Below, piece after piece: positions 18,115-26,536 of a DNA stretch of 55,116 bases. Both the position numbers and the translations under genes were made by a program. The notes beneath the pieces are model-generated. The model searched no databases. It had not been told where the DNA came from and worked only from the letters and a program-made list of their open reading frames with translations. How positions within the stretch are numbered: the stretch's first letter is position 1; the number at the start of each line of letters is the position of its first letter. The DNA is from Acaryochloris sp. IP29b_bin.176 (lineage in GTDB: Bacteria > Cyanobacteriota > Cyanobacteriia > Thermosynechococcales > Thermosynechococcaceae): NCBI GenBank assembly GCA_028285315.1, contig JANQPU010000309.1, positions 1 through 55,116 on the forward strand. Direction: 5' to 3'.

Positions 18115-18198
18115 AGTGCTCTTACAGGCAGAGTTCAGGTCAATGAAAAAACTCTATCCTTAATCAATCAAGATGAACCATTTCAGATCTTCAGTGAA

Positions 18199-19371
18199 CT
18201 AAACGGCTGCCAAGAGATTGGCTCCCTCAACAAATTGCTGAATTAAATCCTTAAGTTGTGATTGAAAAGATTTGATTTCAGTTAAGCCCAAGGGTTTTGT
18301 CAAAAACTCACATCCACTCCACTGAGCCCGCCATTTATTGGATAATTTTTGCTCACCGGTCAAAATGACAAGCGGAATGGAAGAGATTTTTTGCTGCTGG
18401 CGGATCTGTTTAACCAGATCGAATCCAGTGATTCCAGGCATATTAATATCGATGAAAATCATCGAAGGCTTAATTTGCTGAATTTTATCGACGGCTTTTT
18501 CGGATTCTTGGCAAGCAACCACTTGATGCCCTAAAGCCCTAACAAGATGATCAAACTGTTTAATAAGTAATTGTGAATCATCAATAATCATGATGGGCGC
18601 ACAATCTGGTTGCATTGGCCTTTCAATCTCAACCAGTTCTAGTTGCACCCATTGAGAAAAGAGGGAGGCAATTTCTAACGGGTCTTTGCCTAGGGCCACA
18701 GCAATTTGCTCCAGCGATTTCTCATATCGAGATATTTTTCCCAGCCATTTTCTATGGAGTAGCGGTAATTCGGCCTCTCTTAACTTCTTGTGGTTGACAA
18801 TTGGAATCCCATCCATTGAGAGAATAAGTGGCTTGATTTGCTCCCATTTTTTTTGGCGGAGTAGCCCTTCACAAACAATTTCATGACCAGAAAATCCTAG
18901 AAGAGGGTCAATGGAGTTGAGGCATGCATCAGGGAAAAACTTGGCATCTCCCTTTTCAGCAGTGAGGAGGGCATCAAATTGAAGTAGAATTTTTTGTTTT
19001 AAGGCCTGTCTCAATTCCTTAGGCGTGACGATTCGTTTCAACAGCATTTCTGTCATCACGGTACAAATTGAGGCACTCCCCTGTTCTAGACTTGTAGTCC
19101 AATCTGAGAAATAGGGTTTGTACTTTTCTTGTCGGGCTGACAAATTAAATCGCTTGACTGTTCGGAGTAATGACTCTCCACTCAACCGGTGACTACCCGC
19201 ATAACATAACGTGTCTACATCATCCACACCCAGGTAAGCAACATGGTTGTGAATATTACTGGCGCTGAAGCAGTTGAGTTGCCAATATCCATGTTTTGAG
19301 GATTGGATGGCTGTCAAAATTTGGCTAACAAATTCCTGTTTTCTAAAAGAAAAAGAATGAAGATGACTCAT
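18199..19371 (-). CDS. PatA/PixG-type response regulator, copy outside the main operon
   Basis: 390 residues. The N-terminal 240 residues match the PatA-type (PATAN-like) region of the regulator at 29516-30697. The C-terminal receiver starts IMIIDDSQLL near residue 260, with the phospho-acceptor in FIDINMPG (Asp308) and the conserved Lys in FLTKPL. The protein therefore accepts phosphate from a histidine kinase, plausibly the CheA-like protein encoded at 21330. PatA-type regulators control phototaxis, pili or heterocyst pattern in other cyanobacteria. It is the last gene of a possible three-gene unit (20364 to 18199), 46 bases after a Coq4-like gene. Confidence 0.88.
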   Translation of the reverse strand: MSHLHSFSFRKQEFVSQILTAIQSSKHGYWQLNCFSASNIHNHVAYLGVDDVDTLCYAGSHRLSGESLLRTVKRFNLSARQEKYKPYFSDWTTSLEQGSASICTVMTEMLLKRIVTPKELRQALKQKILLQFDALLTAEKGDAKFFPDACLNSIDPLLGFSGHEIVCEGLLRQKKWEQIKPLILSMDGIPIVNHKKLREAELPLLHRKWLGKISRYEKSLEQIAVALGKDPLEIASLFSQWVQLELVEIERPMQPDCAPIMIIDDSQLLIKQFDHLVRALGHQVVACQESEKAVDKIQQIKPSMIFIDINMPGITGFDLVKQIRQQQKISSIPLVILTGEQKLSNKWRAQWSGCEFLTKPLGLTEIKSFQSQLKDLIQQFVEGANLLAAV

Positions 19372-19417
19372 TTGTTCATTTATTACCTTATGAAGTCATT
19401 GGATTGCTTATACGTTT

Positions 19418-20044
19418 TTAAGCAGCTATCATCATGGGGCTGGACTCCAGCAGTATCCGTTCGGCAGTCCATAAACAGTGAACTTCCATAAGATTGATTC
19501 CAAGTTGGAGACGTATATCGCTAACCAATTGGTCGCTGTAATGATCAAAATTGACCTTGTGTATATTCTTAGGTGTTACTTTTCGTCCATATAGAAAGCC
19601 AAAGTCAAAAGCCTTCAGATGAAAACTATTAAATTGATAGGCTTTAGGAAAACAAATTTTAGAAAATAGTTTATAAATGGAGATATGGTGATTGCCAATA
19701 TTGGCACAATTTCCCATCGTATAGCCAATAACAAATGCTTCATCAAATAGAGACATTCCTCGATTGAGGAGAAGATGGATGCAGTCATGCCCTCTTAGAT
19801 CAACACTCCCAGGTAGAGAAACGGGACTATTCGGATTTTCAATCAACCAAATAGATAAGGGAATATCCGTTTGTTGATCTTTCACAAATTTCTGATAAGC
19901 ATCGCCTAACTTCATCCAGCCAATATCTGACTCAGCAGTTAAAGCGCATAAAGGCGAATCTTTTGTATTTCGATTTTCCTTAGCCTTAGAAATAGTATGT
20001 TGAGGAGCTGCTTGATCCTCAGATAGATTTAGTACAGCAACCAT
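19418..20044 (-). CDS. Coq4-like protein with HDxxH-x11-E motif
   Basis: 208 residues. His86-Asp87-x-x-His90 followed by Glu102 (HDCIHLLLNRGMSLFDE) fits the HDxxH(x)11E metal motif of Coq4. Known: Coq4 organises ubiquinone biosynthesis in eukaryotes and binds prenyl lipid; a Nostoc protein of this family (Alr8543) was crystallised with geranylgeranyl monophosphate, as I recall. Cyanobacteria make plastoquinone, not ubiquinone, so the role here is open. The ORF overlaps the small membrane protein gene upstream by 16 bases and is followed closely by a PatA-type regulator. AT-rich compared with the chemotaxis operon. Confidence 0.7.
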   Translation of the reverse strand: MVAVLNLSEDQAAPQHTISKAKENRNTKDSPLCALTAESDIGWMKLGDAYQKFVKDQQTDIPLSIWLIENPNSPVSLPGSVDLRGHDCIHLLLNRGMSLFDEAFVIGYTMGNCANIGNHHISIYKLFSKICFPKAYQFNSFHLKAFDFGFLYGRKVTPKNIHKVNFDHYSDQLVSDIRLQLGINLMEVHCLWTAERILLESSPMMIAA

Positions 20045-20364
20045 CGATAAATCCCAAGGCAGTCTACAAAAACGAACAGTGAGGCTGAATACACCATTAA
20101 GCCTCTATTACTAGCGATTGCGCTAGACATAAATATTTGACTAGAACTAAGCGCCAAGAGGATAAACCCATATTTACTAACAGGAGTATTGGAAGAAAGG
20201 ATGACTCCACCCGCAACTGCACAAACACTACTTGAAAACTGTAGAAAGTTGGAGATAAAGGCATTCTGCTTCTTGCCAAGAACTGAGTTATTCGTGAGCG
20301 CTATTTGACTGTTTTGACCTATTCTTTCTTGCATTCTAGTGATTCGATTTAGTTTTACAAACAA
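20029..20364 (-). CDS. small three-helix membrane protein
   Basis: 111 residues. Hydrophobic stretches SVCAVAGGVIL, YGFILLALSSSQIFMSSAIA and GLMVYSASLFVFVDCLGIYRWLLY predict about three membrane helices, with a short cytoplasmic N-terminus. The start is uncertain: an internal ATG (MQERIGQ) 30 bases downstream is also possible. It overlaps the Coq4-like gene by 16 bases, which suggests translational coupling and a shared task at a membrane. I do not recognise the family. Confidence 0.65.
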   Translation of the reverse strand: MFVKLNRITRMQERIGQNSQIALTNNSVLGKKQNAFISNFLQFSSSVCAVAGGVILSSNTPVSKYGFILLALSSSQIFMSSAIASNRGLMVYSASLFVFVDCLGIYRWLLY

Positions 20365-20512
20365 GAAGACTTATGCTAATTTCTATTCAATTTTGAACAC
20401 GACTTGTTATTTATCTTCTACTAGAATAAAACCTATACTACTAATTACCCTCCGTATAATTTCGGAATATTTTTCTGTTCAATTTGTCTAAGGGGAATTG
20501 GAGTGCTTTCGT

Positions 20513-20529
20513 GAACATCTATGATGTTC
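20513..20529. repeat. 7-base inverted repeat between divergent genes
   Basis: GAACATC (20513-20519) and GATGTTC (20523-20529) are exact reverse complements with a TAT spacer. They lie just before the nucleotidyltransferase B start and within 150 bases of the divergent small-membrane-protein gene. A regulatory site for either is possible; the length is short enough for chance. Confidence 0.4.
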
Positions 20530-20539
20530 CCTGGAGTGA

Positions 20540-21337
20540 TTGATACAAAATGAACATTTAGATACATCAAAACGGATGAGATTTGAGCTGCCATCACAGT
20601 TTCAGGAGAGTTTGGCAAAACAGCCTTACCCTCTTCTATTTGCCACTATTAGCGGTGCTCACTTGTATGGGTTTCCCTCTGCTGATTCCGACTATGACTT
20701 ACGCGGGGTCCATATCTTGCCTCTAACCCAGGTGATTGGCTTGCAGACGGGGCCAGAAACTCGCGAAATCTCCACGGATCAAGCTGGTATAGAGCTGGAT
20801 CTAGTGACTCACGATGTTAAAAAATTTATGGGGCTGCTGCTGAAACGGAATAGCTATGTGTTGGAACAGCTCTACTCGCCGCTGATTGTGCATTCGTCTC
20901 CTGAGCATGAGGAGCTGAAAGCGATCGCAACCCGCTGCATCACTCGTCATCATAGCCATCATTACTTGGGATTTGCCCGAACTCAATGGCGATTGTTCAC
21001 AAAGGAGTCTCCATCTCGTGTGAAGCCGTTGCTATACGTATTTCGAGTATTGTTAACGGGGATTCACCTGATGCAAACCGGTGAGATTGAGGCCAATCTA
21101 AGGCACTTGAACGAGAAATTTCAATTGACCTATATTCCCGATTTAATCGCTCAAAAATTGTCAGGCACAGAACAGGCCATTATCTTAGATCGTGATCAGG
21201 CGTTCTATCACCAAGAATATAACCGCCTCATGCGGTGCTTAGAAAAGGCAAGCCAGAGCAGCAGCCTACCAGAGACCCCCTCTGCTGGCCCTGATCTCCA
21301 CCAGTTGTTGGTCCATATTCGTCTAGCCGCTAGTTGA
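20540..21337 (+). CDS. COG3541-type predicted nucleotidyltransferase B
   Basis: 265 residues. The nucleotidyltransferase core starts close to the N-terminus: LLFATISGAHLYGFPSADSDYDLRGVH, with the D-Y-D metal pair. FVLEQLYSPL-like VLEQLYSPLIV and PLLYVFRVLLTGIHLM also match copy A at 16817. The start is unclear: TTG at 20540 has GGAG close by, while the ATG at 20576 lacks a ribosome site. The last bases overlap the 3' end of the CheA-like gene on the opposite strand by eight bases. Substrate unknown. Confidence 0.82.
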   Translation: MIQNEHLDTSKRMRFELPSQFQESLAKQPYPLLFATISGAHLYGFPSADSDYDLRGVHILPLTQVIGLQTGPETREISTDQAGIELDLVTHDVKKFMGLLLKRNSYVLEQLYSPLIVHSSPEHEELKAIATRCITRHHSHHYLGFARTQWRLFTKESPSRVKPLLYVFRVLLTGIHLMQTGEIEANLRHLNEKFQLTYIPDLIAQKLSGTEQAIILDRDQAFYHQEYNRLMRCLEKASQSSSLPETPSAGPDLHQLLVHIRLAAS

Positions 21338-24300
21338 GATGAGTTTTGACACAATTAATCAGCTCTGGTGTGGAGAACCCTTTATTCAAATAGTCATTAG
21401 CGCCCAATCGTTCTGCCTCTTTGCCCCATTCCTCCGAGAGTCGGGAAGACACCACCAGAATTGGCATCTCCATATTGGACTGCCGACAGCGATCGATCAA
21501 TGTGAAACCGTCCATATTGGGCATTTCAACGTCGGTAATCATCAGATCTGGAGTACCGTTGGCTTGCAGCCACTGCCAGGCTTCTTGACCATCACTACAG
21601 GTAAATGTAGTGAATCCATAGGTATTGAGACTACTTTCCAACCGCCGGCGCATCAGCGCTGCATCGTCCACAACCAAAATGGTTTGCACACCCTCAGACA
21701 AAGTGGTGTTAGTTTCATTCTGCACTCTGCTGGCTTGGGGCTGCCGTGTTGCCAAAGTCTGAGCCAGCTCAACTGGATCTAATACGCTGAGTAACTGACC
21801 GTCTGCTTGTAAACTCACTCCCAATAATGCGGGTGGGCTAACCAGGGGATGGGGGAGAGGCTGAATTAATAATTCTTCCTGACCCAGCAAATCATCAGCA
21901 ATTAACCAAACGTCGTTATCATCTTCCACAGATAGGTGAACGCAAATAGCTGTGTCAGAAACGTTCGTTGATTCATGCCAAAACGCAGCCAACGTGTAGC
22001 CAGAGGCCATGCCGCTCTCGGTTGAGAGTTGCCATTGCAGTTTGCCCTCTTCTTGAGGAGGTTGTAGTTGCGTTGCGCCAACCATCATGGTCTCTTGGAC
22101 ATCGTCTGTGGGTAGCGCAACGATCCGTTCACCCACTTTCAGCAAGATACAGGGAACCAAAAGCTGAGGGGCAGGAATTTCAATAATAAAGGTTGTTCCT
22201 TGACCGACTTGCGTATCGACGTGCAAGCGACCGCCAATATTGGTAATTTGACTGGCAACCACATCCATCCCAACCCCTCGTCCAGAGACTTCACTCACAG
22301 TGCTTCGGGAACTAAATCCGGGTTGACAGAGGACAGCCACTAAGTCGGCTGCAGTTTGGGTTTGAGTCAGGGCAAAGCCTCTCTCTTTGGCGATTTGGCT
22401 GACTTTTTGGGCGTCAATACCTTGGCCATCATCTTGCAGGAGCAGCCTGTATAAATTCCCCCGCCGCTCTAAGGTCATTTGAATGGTAGCTTGAACCGGT
22501 TTTCCTTGCTGCAGTCGCTGCTCCATGGGTTCAATGCCATGGTCATAGGCATTGCGAAGCAAGTGCAAGAGGGCGGGTTCTAATTGCTGAACAACACCAG
22601 CATCCAGCTCTACCTGCTCTCCTGTGATCTCTAAGCGGGCAGGCTTATCGTAGCGATTTGTTAAATCTCGGAGAATCGCTCGGGCTCGGAGGGTGAGATT
22701 ACTAAAGGGGACTAACCGACTGGTTTCAATACCATCTTTGAGCTGCGAGATATTGCGACTGAGTTGTCCTAAGCTGCTGACAGTTTGCTGAGAGATCCCT
22801 CCCAACTCTGCACCCAACTCCGACATCCGCAAAATATTTTCCAAGAGACGGTTAATAGTGGTGTAACCCTGGCGATAGCGCTCCATCGATACACCACTGT
22901 CAGAATCTTGCACATCACTGATATCGCGCAATAACGCATAGTCATCTTGGAGTTGTCGGAGCCTGGAAATATATTCAGCACTTTCTTGGGTGAGGGCGGT
23001 CAATTGAGCCAGCTGAACCTGTAGCGCTGAAGACTCATTAAAGGCCGATCGTGCAGTTAGCAGGGTTTCAACCACTTGTTGAGAGGATTGGTTCAGTCGT
23101 TCTAACGGCACCGGGATTTTGATATCCCGTTTGACATCGGTGGTGGGAGATAAGGGTGCGGGAGTGGCAGAGGGTTCTAAATTTGGAAATAGACCGGGTA
23201 GCGTTGTCTTCGGATCAACAATATCCTCTAACTCTACGGAGAGATTTTCATTCTCTGAAATATGGGTGGTTCCCAGGTCGAGTTCGATGAGGCTGTCGAA
23301 ATCCAAGTCATCCGCTTCTGTCAGAAACTCATCGGACAGATCGGCCATGTCATCCAGATCAGCCATGTCATTGAGATTGGCCAGCTCCAAATCGGCTATT
23401 TGATTTTCATGGAGACTAGGGCTGACAAGGTCGGAGGGAGTAGATGCCTCTGGTGCCGTGGTTTCCAGATCGAGTTCCAAATCACCGAAACTCAAATCGG
23501 CCTCTAGATCCAAGTCATCAAAGCTGATATCAGGGTCTAGATCTAAGTCAGGCCCTAGCGCTAAGGCTGAGTCTGCAACTAGGTTAGGTGAGGTTTCTCG
23601 ATCAGGTGAAGCATCTGGGCTAGGCGCTTCCAGCAGGGCTGTAGTGAGAGTGGCCCACATCTCTTGCTGCTCTGGTGTTAACTGACCGCTTTGTTTGGCA
23701 CAATGCTTTAGCAAGTCAAAGTAGATTGGCCATTGTTGACGCCATAGATCAGTCGAAGGATACTGCTTTAGCTGTGTGGCACTGTCTAGTAACCTAGACC
23801 AATCTTCTGCCAATTGTAGATCCTGACCAATTTGTTGAAGCTGGGCCAGCATTTGCTCAGCAGTGACTAGAGTTTGCGCTGGCACGCTTGGATCACAGAG
23901 CTGATTAACGGCCATTTCTAGGTCGAGGATCACTAGATCAAAGCCTTGTTCTGCGAATTCCTGGTGAACTTGGGTCAACTCATCCCAGTTGGGAAGGTAC
24001 TGGAGTTGAATCTGTTCATGGAGTGTTTTAATGCGGTTAACGGTGGGAACCACCGTCGCTTGAGCCTCTGGCCCCGATAGTTGCAAACAACTTCCAAGGA
24101 GTTCACCCGCCTCTAACAGCATCCGGTGCAACATCCCATCCTCTAGGGGCGGTGCATCTTCTAAGTAGCGCAAATCCGAGAGGAGATCTTCTAAGACCAT
24201 GGCTGCATGGAGGACAGCATCTGCCCCTACGGTGACAGCACTCCCTTTAATCGTATGAATAGCCCGGTAAATATTCTGGATGTCCGCCACCCAGGAGGAG

Positions 24301-24455
24301 GGATTGAGTTGCTGAGCTAACTGGAAATAGGTTTGCAGATGTTCTTGACTATCAATCTCGAACATGGCCTGCAGTTCTTTCTGAAGTTCAGCTTCAGGAT
24401 CGCTGCTCGGGGATGTGGTAGGTGCAGAATAGGAGAAATCGGGGTCAGTCATCAT
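21330..24455 (-). CDS. CheA-like hybrid histidine kinase (PixL/PilL type)
   Basis: 1041 residues. Order: Hpt domain (about 20-140) with phospho-accepting His67 in YRAIHTIKGSAVTVGA; a second helical region; a very acidic linker (about 272-445) rich in Asp, Leu and Ser; dimerisation and ATPase domains with LLRNAYDHGIEPMEQR and the DDGQGID and GRGVGMDVV boxes; a CheW-like domain (about 780-900); and a C-terminal receiver from residue 926 with Asp975. It phosphorylates the CheY- and PatA-type partners from the same operon, in response to the two receptors. Cyanobacterial homologues drive phototaxis or twitching via type IV pili. It is the last gene of the operon, which starts at 30697. Confidence 0.93.
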   Translation of the reverse strand: MMTDPDFSYSAPTTSPSSDPEAELQKELQAMFEIDSQEHLQTYFQLAQQLNPSSWVADIQNIYRAIHTIKGSAVTVGADAVLHAAMVLEDLLSDLRYLEDAPPLEDGMLHRMLLEAGELLGSCLQLSGPEAQATVVPTVNRIKTLHEQIQLQYLPNWDELTQVHQEFAEQGFDLVILDLEMAVNQLCDPSVPAQTLVTAEQMLAQLQQIGQDLQLAEDWSRLLDSATQLKQYPSTDLWRQQWPIYFDLLKHCAKQSGQLTPEQQEMWATLTTALLEAPSPDASPDRETSPNLVADSALALGPDLDLDPDISFDDLDLEADLSFGDLELDLETTAPEASTPSDLVSPSLHENQIADLELANLNDMADLDDMADLSDEFLTEADDLDFDSLIELDLGTTHISENENLSVELEDIVDPKTTLPGLFPNLEPSATPAPLSPTTDVKRDIKIPVPLERLNQSSQQVVETLLTARSAFNESSALQVQLAQLTALTQESAEYISRLRQLQDDYALLRDISDVQDSDSGVSMERYRQGYTTINRLLENILRMSELGAELGGISQQTVSSLGQLSRNISQLKDGIETSRLVPFSNLTLRARAILRDLTNRYDKPARLEITGEQVELDAGVVQQLEPALLHLLRNAYDHGIEPMEQRLQQGKPVQATIQMTLERRGNLYRLLLQDDGQGIDAQKVSQIAKERGFALTQTQTAADLVAVLCQPGFSSRSTVSEVSGRGVGMDVVASQITNIGGRLHVDTQVGQGTTFIIEIPAPQLLVPCILLKVGERIVALPTDDVQETMMVGATQLQPPQEEGKLQWQLSTESGMASGYTLAAFWHESTNVSDTAICVHLSVEDDNDVWLIADDLLGQEELLIQPLPHPLVSPPALLGVSLQADGQLLSVLDPVELAQTLATRQPQASRVQNETNTTLSEGVQTILVVDDAALMRRRLESSLNTYGFTTFTCSDGQEAWQWLQANGTPDLMITDVEMPNMDGFTLIDRCRQSNMEMPILVVSSRLSEEWGKEAERLGANDYLNKGFSTPELINCVKTHLN

Positions 24456-24519
24456 CTCTGTAGGACGAAAATGGACGATTATTACAGTAGCGGCGGTCAG
24501 GTTAGCCAGAACTCTCTGC

Positions 24520-26487
24520 TTAGGACTCAGCAGAAATAGCTAGGGGAACATTCGCTGATTTCAGTTCAGGGTCTGCTGTTGAGGGGGCTAGATCTTCCTC
24601 CGTGACGGCGTGGAGCTGGAAGAATTCCACCATATTGGCAAGGGTACGGGCTAACTCTCCCATGGAAGCGGCTTGTTCTCGGGTGATATTGGCTTGGGAG
24701 GCTGTATCCTCAGCTTCCCGAGAAATGGTTTGAGTCGCGATGAGGGTACTCTGGACTGCCTCAAAAATATCGTCATTGGCTTGTCTCACCTGCTGACCTG
24801 CCAAGGCGACTTGGTCGGTGGCCGTTTGCATGTTGGTAAAGGCTTGCCGCGATTTACCCACCTCGTTGGTGAACTTATTGACCAGTTGGTTAATGTCGCT
24901 CACGTCTTGGTTGAGGCCCGATGTTACCGTCTGGATTTGATCGGTTCGTTGCTGGAGCTGCGCTAAGGTCTGATTGGTTTCTGAAGCCAAATCATTAACT
25001 TGGCGAGAGATCGTTTCAAATTCTTTGGCAATACTGGCAAATTGAGTGGGGTCTTTTTCCTTTAAGGCCCGAGTGGAAAGCATAGAGGCATTCAATGCCA
25101 ATACTCGGGTCAAGGATGCCACGCGTTTTTGATCTTTCGAGAATTGGGCGGCGAGATCCACAAATTCATTCAAGAGCTGGGTTCGTTTGACGATCTGCTC
25201 AGTGCCCTCTTCCAAGGTAGAAATCCCTTGAACCATTGCGTTCATTTCTTGCTGGCCCGCTTCCACGGCAGCTTTGGCCTGTTCTAGTGCTGCTTCTGTG
25301 GAGGTGGCCTGTTCCCGTGAATTGGCGGTGAGGGTATTGACGTTTTCCATTAGCGATCGCACATCCGTAACGGATTGAGTTTGGTTTTGAGCCCGCTCGG
25401 TGGTTTCAATCGCTAATGCTTCTAGTTGTTCCGTATTATTCGAAATTTGGTCTGCCGTAGTGGATACCACCGACATAATTCGGTGCAAGGACTCAATGAG
25501 GCGATTCAGCGTATCAGACACCAAACCCGTCGCCCGTTCATTCACCTCAGCTTCAATCGTCAAGTCTCCATATTCAATGGAGGAGACGACATCCAAAATA
25601 TGACCCACATCTTCTTGCAACAGCTCACTTTCGGCTAGAACTTGTTGTTCTTGAGCGGCCCGTTGTTCAATTTGACTTTCCAACTGCTGGTTCATGGTCA
25701 GCAAATCCACTTTTGAGGCTTCTAAAGCAGTTTGAGACCGCTTCCGCTCTTGAATATATCCCTGAACCGCGAGAAAGACGATGTACCAAGTGAGGGCCAA
25801 CACTGCCAAACTAACAATGGCAAAGGTAAAAGACCAGGCCAATCGTTGCCGATAAAGTCCCAACTGGGCCTGCACATTAGCCTGCACAGTCTGTAAAGTG
25901 CCGTTAATGCCATCGCTATAGATTTTCTTCTGAGCTTCGTACTCAGGACCAAGCAGTAATTTCAATGCCTGAGGCGCTTGCCCCTGCCGCACTAACTCAA
26001 AGGCTTGTGTTTCAAAGTCCACCAGCTTTTGATTGGCTGCATCCGTTTGTTCTGGATTAGATTGGGCTGACACGGGAACTTCGTCTAGAACAGTGCCAAT
26101 GGCAGCATCAAGCTTCGGCACATATTCGTTGTATCGATCTTCCCATCGAGTATCACCCGTACTGGCCCCCATCCGCGCTGACATGGTTAGGACTTCGTCC
26201 AAATGCACAATGGAACCACTCAACTCTTGCAGCTTAAATTCCTTGGCAATCGTGGTTTGCAACCCTTGATAAATGCGCCAAATATTCCAAGCAGAGGTGC
26301 CTGTCAGGGCCAAACTCACCAAAACAGAGGCGGAAATGGTGCCGATTAATTGGCTCTGTAAACGTCGTTGGATGCGTTGAAGCCAAGTCCCCTGCTCATG
26401 ATCCTCAGTAACAATCGCTGGAGAATCAACCGATTCTAAAGGAGCATCTTCAGGCATGGGAGAGAGGGATGGGCCAGTAGTCATCAT
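24520..26487 (-). CDS. methyl-accepting chemotaxis protein 2 (PixJ/PilJ type)
   Basis: 655 residues. Two membrane helices (about 40-64 and 225-250) enclose a periplasmic helical sensor of about 160 residues with LDEVLTMSARMGASTGDTRWEDRYNEY-type motif near residue 95. A coiled coil, a HAMP-like segment (GDLTIEAEVNERATGLVSDTLNRLI) and a signalling hairpin follow. The tip reads LALNASMLSTRALKEKDPTQFASIAKEF, well away from the usual ALNAAIEAARAGE...FAVVA pattern. CheA/CheW contact may differ. No GAF or bilin site is present, so light sensing by this protein itself is unlikely. It lies 49 bases after receptor 1. Confidence 0.9.
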   Translation of the reverse strand: MMTTGPSLSPMPEDAPLESVDSPAIVTEDHEQGTWLQRIQRRLQSQLIGTISASVLVSLALTGTSAWNIWRIYQGLQTTIAKEFKLQELSGSIVHLDEVLTMSARMGASTGDTRWEDRYNEYVPKLDAAIGTVLDEVPVSAQSNPEQTDAANQKLVDFETQAFELVRQGQAPQALKLLLGPEYEAQKKIYSDGINGTLQTVQANVQAQLGLYRQRLAWSFTFAIVSLAVLALTWYIVFLAVQGYIQERKRSQTALEASKVDLLTMNQQLESQIEQRAAQEQQVLAESELLQEDVGHILDVVSSIEYGDLTIEAEVNERATGLVSDTLNRLIESLHRIMSVVSTTADQISNNTEQLEALAIETTERAQNQTQSVTDVRSLMENVNTLTANSREQATSTEAALEQAKAAVEAGQQEMNAMVQGISTLEEGTEQIVKRTQLLNEFVDLAAQFSKDQKRVASLTRVLALNASMLSTRALKEKDPTQFASIAKEFETISRQVNDLASETNQTLAQLQQRTDQIQTVTSGLNQDVSDINQLVNKFTNEVGKSRQAFTNMQTATDQVALAGQQVRQANDDIFEAVQSTLIATQTISREAEDTASQANITREQAASMGELARTLANMVEFFQLHAVTEEDLAPSTADPELKSANVPLAISAES

Positions 26488-26536
26488 GTGTACCTAGTGT
26501 CAGTGGACCAAATAAGAGTGAAATAGTGAATCAAAG

